DNA of 7,661 nt from CAZAFM01 sp964484395 (GTDB lineage Bacteria; Campylobacterota; Campylobacteria; Campylobacterales; CAZAFM01). This document shows, piece after piece, positions 5,548 through 7,661 of this stretch. The stretch lies in the NCBI GenBank assembly GCA_964484395.1, contig CAZAFM010000094.1, positions 1 through 7,661 of the forward strand. Direction: 5' to 3'. The notes under the pieces were generated by a model. The model saw only the letters and a program-made list of their open reading frames with translations. It had not been told where the DNA came from and did not search any database. The position numbers and the translations under genes were made by a program. Position 1 is the first letter of the stretch; each line of letters starts with the position of its first letter.

Positions 5548-6111
5548 ATGGAAAAAGTTATAATTAGTGAGTTTGAAAGCCATATAGAGGTTGCTCAAAA
5601 ATCTTTTGAACTGCTAAAAGATGATATAAGCAAAGCTGCATCAATATGTGTAGAGACGCTAAAAAGAGGAAACAAAATACTCATTTTTGGAAATGGAGGA
5701 AGTGCGGCCGATGCTCAACATATAGCAGCAGAGCTAACTGGACGATACAAAAAGGAGAGAGCAGGACTTCCTTGTATCGCACTTACTACTGATACTTCTG
5801 CACTTACTGCTATTGGGAATGACTATGGGTATAGTTTTATTTTTAGCAGACAAGTAGAGGCTTTGGCAAATAGTGGTGATTTGCTAATAGGAATATCAAC
5901 TAGTGGGAACTCACCAAATGTTATAGAGGCGATAAACAAAGGAAAAGAGATAGGTTGTAAAAGCATAGGACTAAGTGGCAAAGAGGGCGGAGCTTTGAAA
6001 GAAGCAAGTGATGTAAATATAGTCATTCCAAGCTCAAATACTCCTAGAATTCAAGAGATGCATATAACTATAGGGCATATAATATGCCAGATAATAGATG
6101 ATAATTTTTAA
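5548..6111 (+). CDS. gmhA: sedoheptulose-7-phosphate isomerase
   Basis: GmhA (LpcA) isomerises D-sedoheptulose 7-phosphate to D-glycero-D-manno-heptose 7-phosphate, the first committed step toward LPS core heptose, in the cytoplasm as a tetramer. The 187-residue protein is a single SIS domain, against 192 in E. coli. FGNGGSAADAQHIAAEL (47-63) and GISTSGNSPNVIEAI (115-129) are the two phosphosugar-binding loops. H58, E62, Q169 and H177 align with E. coli H61, E65, Q172 and H180 at a constant offset of three, so the zinc site and catalytic Glu/His pair are kept. These residues distinguish GmhA from DiaA, the SIS paralogue it could be confused with. AAGGG at 5535-5539 precedes the ATG by 8 bases. 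It sits 4 bp after hldE and 13 bp before serS, in one apparent operon. Confidence 0.96.
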   Translation: MEKVIISEFESHIEVAQKSFELLKDDISKAASICVETLKRGNKILIFGNGGSAADAQHIAAELTGRYKKERAGLPCIALTTDTSALTAIGNDYGYSFIFSRQVEALANSGDLLIGISTSGNSPNVIEAINKGKEIGCKSIGLSGKEGGALKEASDVNIVIPSSNTPRIQEMHITIGHIICQIIDDNF

Positions 6112-6124
6112 GTAGGGTTGTACA

Positions 6125-7369
6125 ATGATAGATGCTAAAGAGTTGCAAAAAAATTTTGAAGTGATGTCAGATAAGCTTATTAATCGTGGGGTAGATGAGG
6201 AGATACTAAAAAACCTTAGGAGCAAAAGAGAGACCTTAGTAGCCTCTAGGATGGTTGTTGATGAGCTAAAAGCCCAGCAGAACAAAAAAAGCAAACTATT
6301 TCCTGAGTATAAAAAACAAGGAAGAGAGAGTGAGCTAAAAGAGGAGCTAAACACTCTTAAGCAGAGTATCCAGGAAAAAGATGAGATAGCAAGAGCTATT
6401 GAAGAGGAGTTTTTAGAGCTTACAACTACTATACCAAACATACCTGATGATGATGTTCCTTATGGAGAGAGTGAAGAGGAGAATGTAGAGATAAAGAGGG
6501 TTTTAGAGCCAACTAGTTTTGATTTTACTCCAAAAGAGCACTGGGAGTTAGCTGAGCTAAATGGTTGGATAGACTTTAGCAGAGGTGCTAAGCTTGCTGG
6601 AAGTCGCTTTAGTGTTTTTAAACAAGATGGAGCAAAGCTTGTAAGAGCACTTATTAACTATATGCTTGATTTTAACTCCAAAAGAGGCTTTGCTGAGGTG
6701 ATGACACCTGTTATTGCAAACTCTGCATCTTTGTTTGGTACAGGTCAGTTACCTAAGTTTGAAAACGACCTCTACAAGATTGAAGGAGATGAGGGGTTTT
6801 ATCTCATACCAACTGCTGAAGTAACTCTTACAAATATGTACAGAGATGAGATTATTGAAGCCTCAAGCCTACCTCTTAAGATGACCTCATATACAAACTG
6901 CTTTAGACGAGAAGCTGGAAGTGGGGGGAGAGACATAAGAGGGATAATAAGACAACATCAGTTTGATAAAGTAGAGATTGTATCTATCTGTAAGCAAGAG
7001 CAGAGTGATGAGGTTTTTGAAGAGATGGTTGAGTGTGCGAGTGATTTGCTAACCTCTCTTGGACTTCCCCATAGACTTGTGATGTTATGTAGTGGTGATT
7101 TAGGATTTGGAGCTGCAAAGACCATAGATATAGAGGTGTGGCTACCGGGGCAAGAAACATATAGAGAGATAAGCTCTATTTCTAACACTAGAGACTTTCA
7201 AGCAAGGCGTGCCAAAATACGCTACAAAGAGGATAAGAAGAACATATTAGCCCACACACTAAATGGCTCCTCACTAGCGGTTGGAAGGACACTTGTAGCG
7301 ATTATGGAGAACTTCCAAAACGATAGTGGTGAGATAGAGATACCAGAAGCGCTAAAAGAGTACATCTAA
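6125..7369 (+). CDS. serS: seryl-tRNA synthetase
   Basis: SerRS charges tRNA-Ser, and serves as the entry point for selenocysteine on tRNA-Sec where that exists. It is a cytoplasmic class II homodimer. The 414 residues compare with 430 in E. coli. Residues about 1-105 form the Lys/Glu-rich antiparallel coiled-coil arm that contacts the long variable arm of tRNA-Ser. The catalytic domain follows: PTAEV (229-233) is the serine-binding TxE segment, FRREAGSGGRD (260-270) with RQHQFDKVE (276-284) is motif 2, and NGSSLAVGRTL (380-390) with R388 is motif 3. AGTAGGG at 6111-6117 lies 7 bases before the ATG. It follows gmhA by 13 bp and precedes the next gene by 10 bp, so it is probably carried on the same transcript. 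Confidence 0.97.
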   Translation: MIDAKELQKNFEVMSDKLINRGVDEEILKNLRSKRETLVASRMVVDELKAQQNKKSKLFPEYKKQGRESELKEELNTLKQSIQEKDEIARAIEEEFLELTTTIPNIPDDDVPYGESEEENVEIKRVLEPTSFDFTPKEHWELAELNGWIDFSRGAKLAGSRFSVFKQDGAKLVRALINYMLDFNSKRGFAEVMTPVIANSASLFGTGQLPKFENDLYKIEGDEGFYLIPTAEVTLTNMYRDEIIEASSLPLKMTSYTNCFRREAGSGGRDIRGIIRQHQFDKVEIVSICKQEQSDEVFEEMVECASDLLTSLGLPHRLVMLCSGDLGFGAAKTIDIEVWLPGQETYREISSISNTRDFQARRAKIRYKEDKKNILAHTLNGSSLAVGRTLVAIMENFQNDSGEIEIPEALKEYI

Positions 7370-7379
7370 GTGAGAGAAA

Positions 7380-7661
7380 ATGCCTGAAGATGATGTAATA
7401 ATTTTAGAAGATGATGATGAAAAAGAGAGTCCCAAAGAGTCAAAACTCTCCAAGTTAGAATTTCTAAAAAAGAGAAAAAAACTAACCATCATAGGTGCTG
7501 TAGTTCTTCTTTTGATGGTTATACTTGTGATTTTACTTTTTATATTTTTGCCTTCACAAGATAGTAGTGAAGAGGATGTGGAAGGATTAGCACAGAATTT
7601 AAGAGAGATAGAAGACCAAAGAAACATAAGCATCTCAAAACTAGATAAAATGATAGAAAAA
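7380..7661 (+). CDS. pflB: single-pass inner-membrane protein, N-terminal part; probable flagellar motor protein PflB
   Basis: Only the first 94 codons are in the window and there is no stop codon. Residues 1-20 are strongly acidic (MPEDDVIILEDDDEKE). Residues 22-34 are Lys/Arg-rich (FLKKRKKL). Residues about 35-57 form one hydrophobic membrane helix, and 60-94 are a charged, probably coiled segment (DVEGLAQNLREIEDQ). By the positive-inside rule the N-terminus is cytoplasmic and the missing remainder periplasmic. The ATG is 10 bp after the serS stop with a weak GAGAGAA site upstream. In Campylobacter jejuni, serS (Cj0389) is followed by Cj0390, PflB, a membrane-anchored TPR protein of the flagellar motor disk that supports stator assembly. 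The identification rests on this gene order and the topology, not on recognised residues. It could instead be another TPR or coiled-coil membrane protein. Confidence 0.5.
   Translation, partial: MPEDDVIILEDDDEKESPKESKLSKLEFLKKRKKLTIIGAVVLLLMVILVILLFIFLPSQDSSEEDVEGLAQNLREIEDQRNISISKLDKMIEK

Noticed and set aside
6074..6088. GGCATAT/ATATGCC palindrome near the end of gmhA, considered as a terminator or operator.
   Set aside because: It lies inside codons for a conserved GmhA segment (HIICQ), has no T-run after it, and serS follows at once in the same operon.
7352..7633. A 93-codon - strand frame at the window end.
   Set aside because: It opposes the membrane protein gene at 7380, which has a clear membrane helix, good operon spacing and no frame interruption.

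Overview
The window looks like chromosomal DNA from a Campylobacterota (epsilonproteobacterial) genome, probably a free-living Sulfurimonas/Sulfurovum-type lineage rather than Campylobacter itself. The basis is low GC, heavy use of AGA, ATA, CTA and AGC codons, tightly packed overlapping genes, a complete ADP-heptose cassette, and serS followed by a membrane gene in the same way that Campylobacter serS precedes pflB. The organism is an inference from gene content and style; no database was searched.

Positions 11-632 are the trailer (leader-distal) end of a CRISPR array: ten 30-bp repeats and nine 35-36-bp spacers, with part of another spacer at 1-10. Repeats end in ATTGAAAC and the last three are degenerate, so the array is read on the + strand and its leader lies left of the window. 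No cas gene is visible. The non-coding stretch 633-819 holds a short palindromic intergenic element (664-690), a perfect 10-bp inverted repeat (703-728) and a weak candidate promoter.

From 820 to the window end every gene is on the + strand with almost no gaps: a small mono-heme cytochrome c, the AAA+ repair ATPase RarA, an M48-family lipoprotein metallopeptidase, hldD, hldE, gmhA, serS and the start of a single-pass membrane protein, probably PflB. The first three overlap one another. After a 40-bp gap containing a good -10 box, hldD-hldE-gmhA-serS run with gaps or overlaps of no more than 13 bp.

The coherent pathway is ADP-L-glycero-D-manno-heptose synthesis for the LPS/LOS inner core: GmhA isomerises sedoheptulose-7-phosphate, HldE phosphorylates and later adenylylates the heptose, and HldD epimerises the product. 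The intermediate phosphatase GmhB is not in the window. RarA (stalled forks), the lipoprotein protease (envelope quality control), SerRS (translation) and the putative flagellar protein are neighbours rather than pathway partners.

I found no clearly new system. The points most worth a second look are the shared terminal-repeat variants of the array, spacers that contain hairpins or resemble a phage regulator gene, the 10-bp dyad before the cytochrome, and the cytochrome-rarA-protease overlap.
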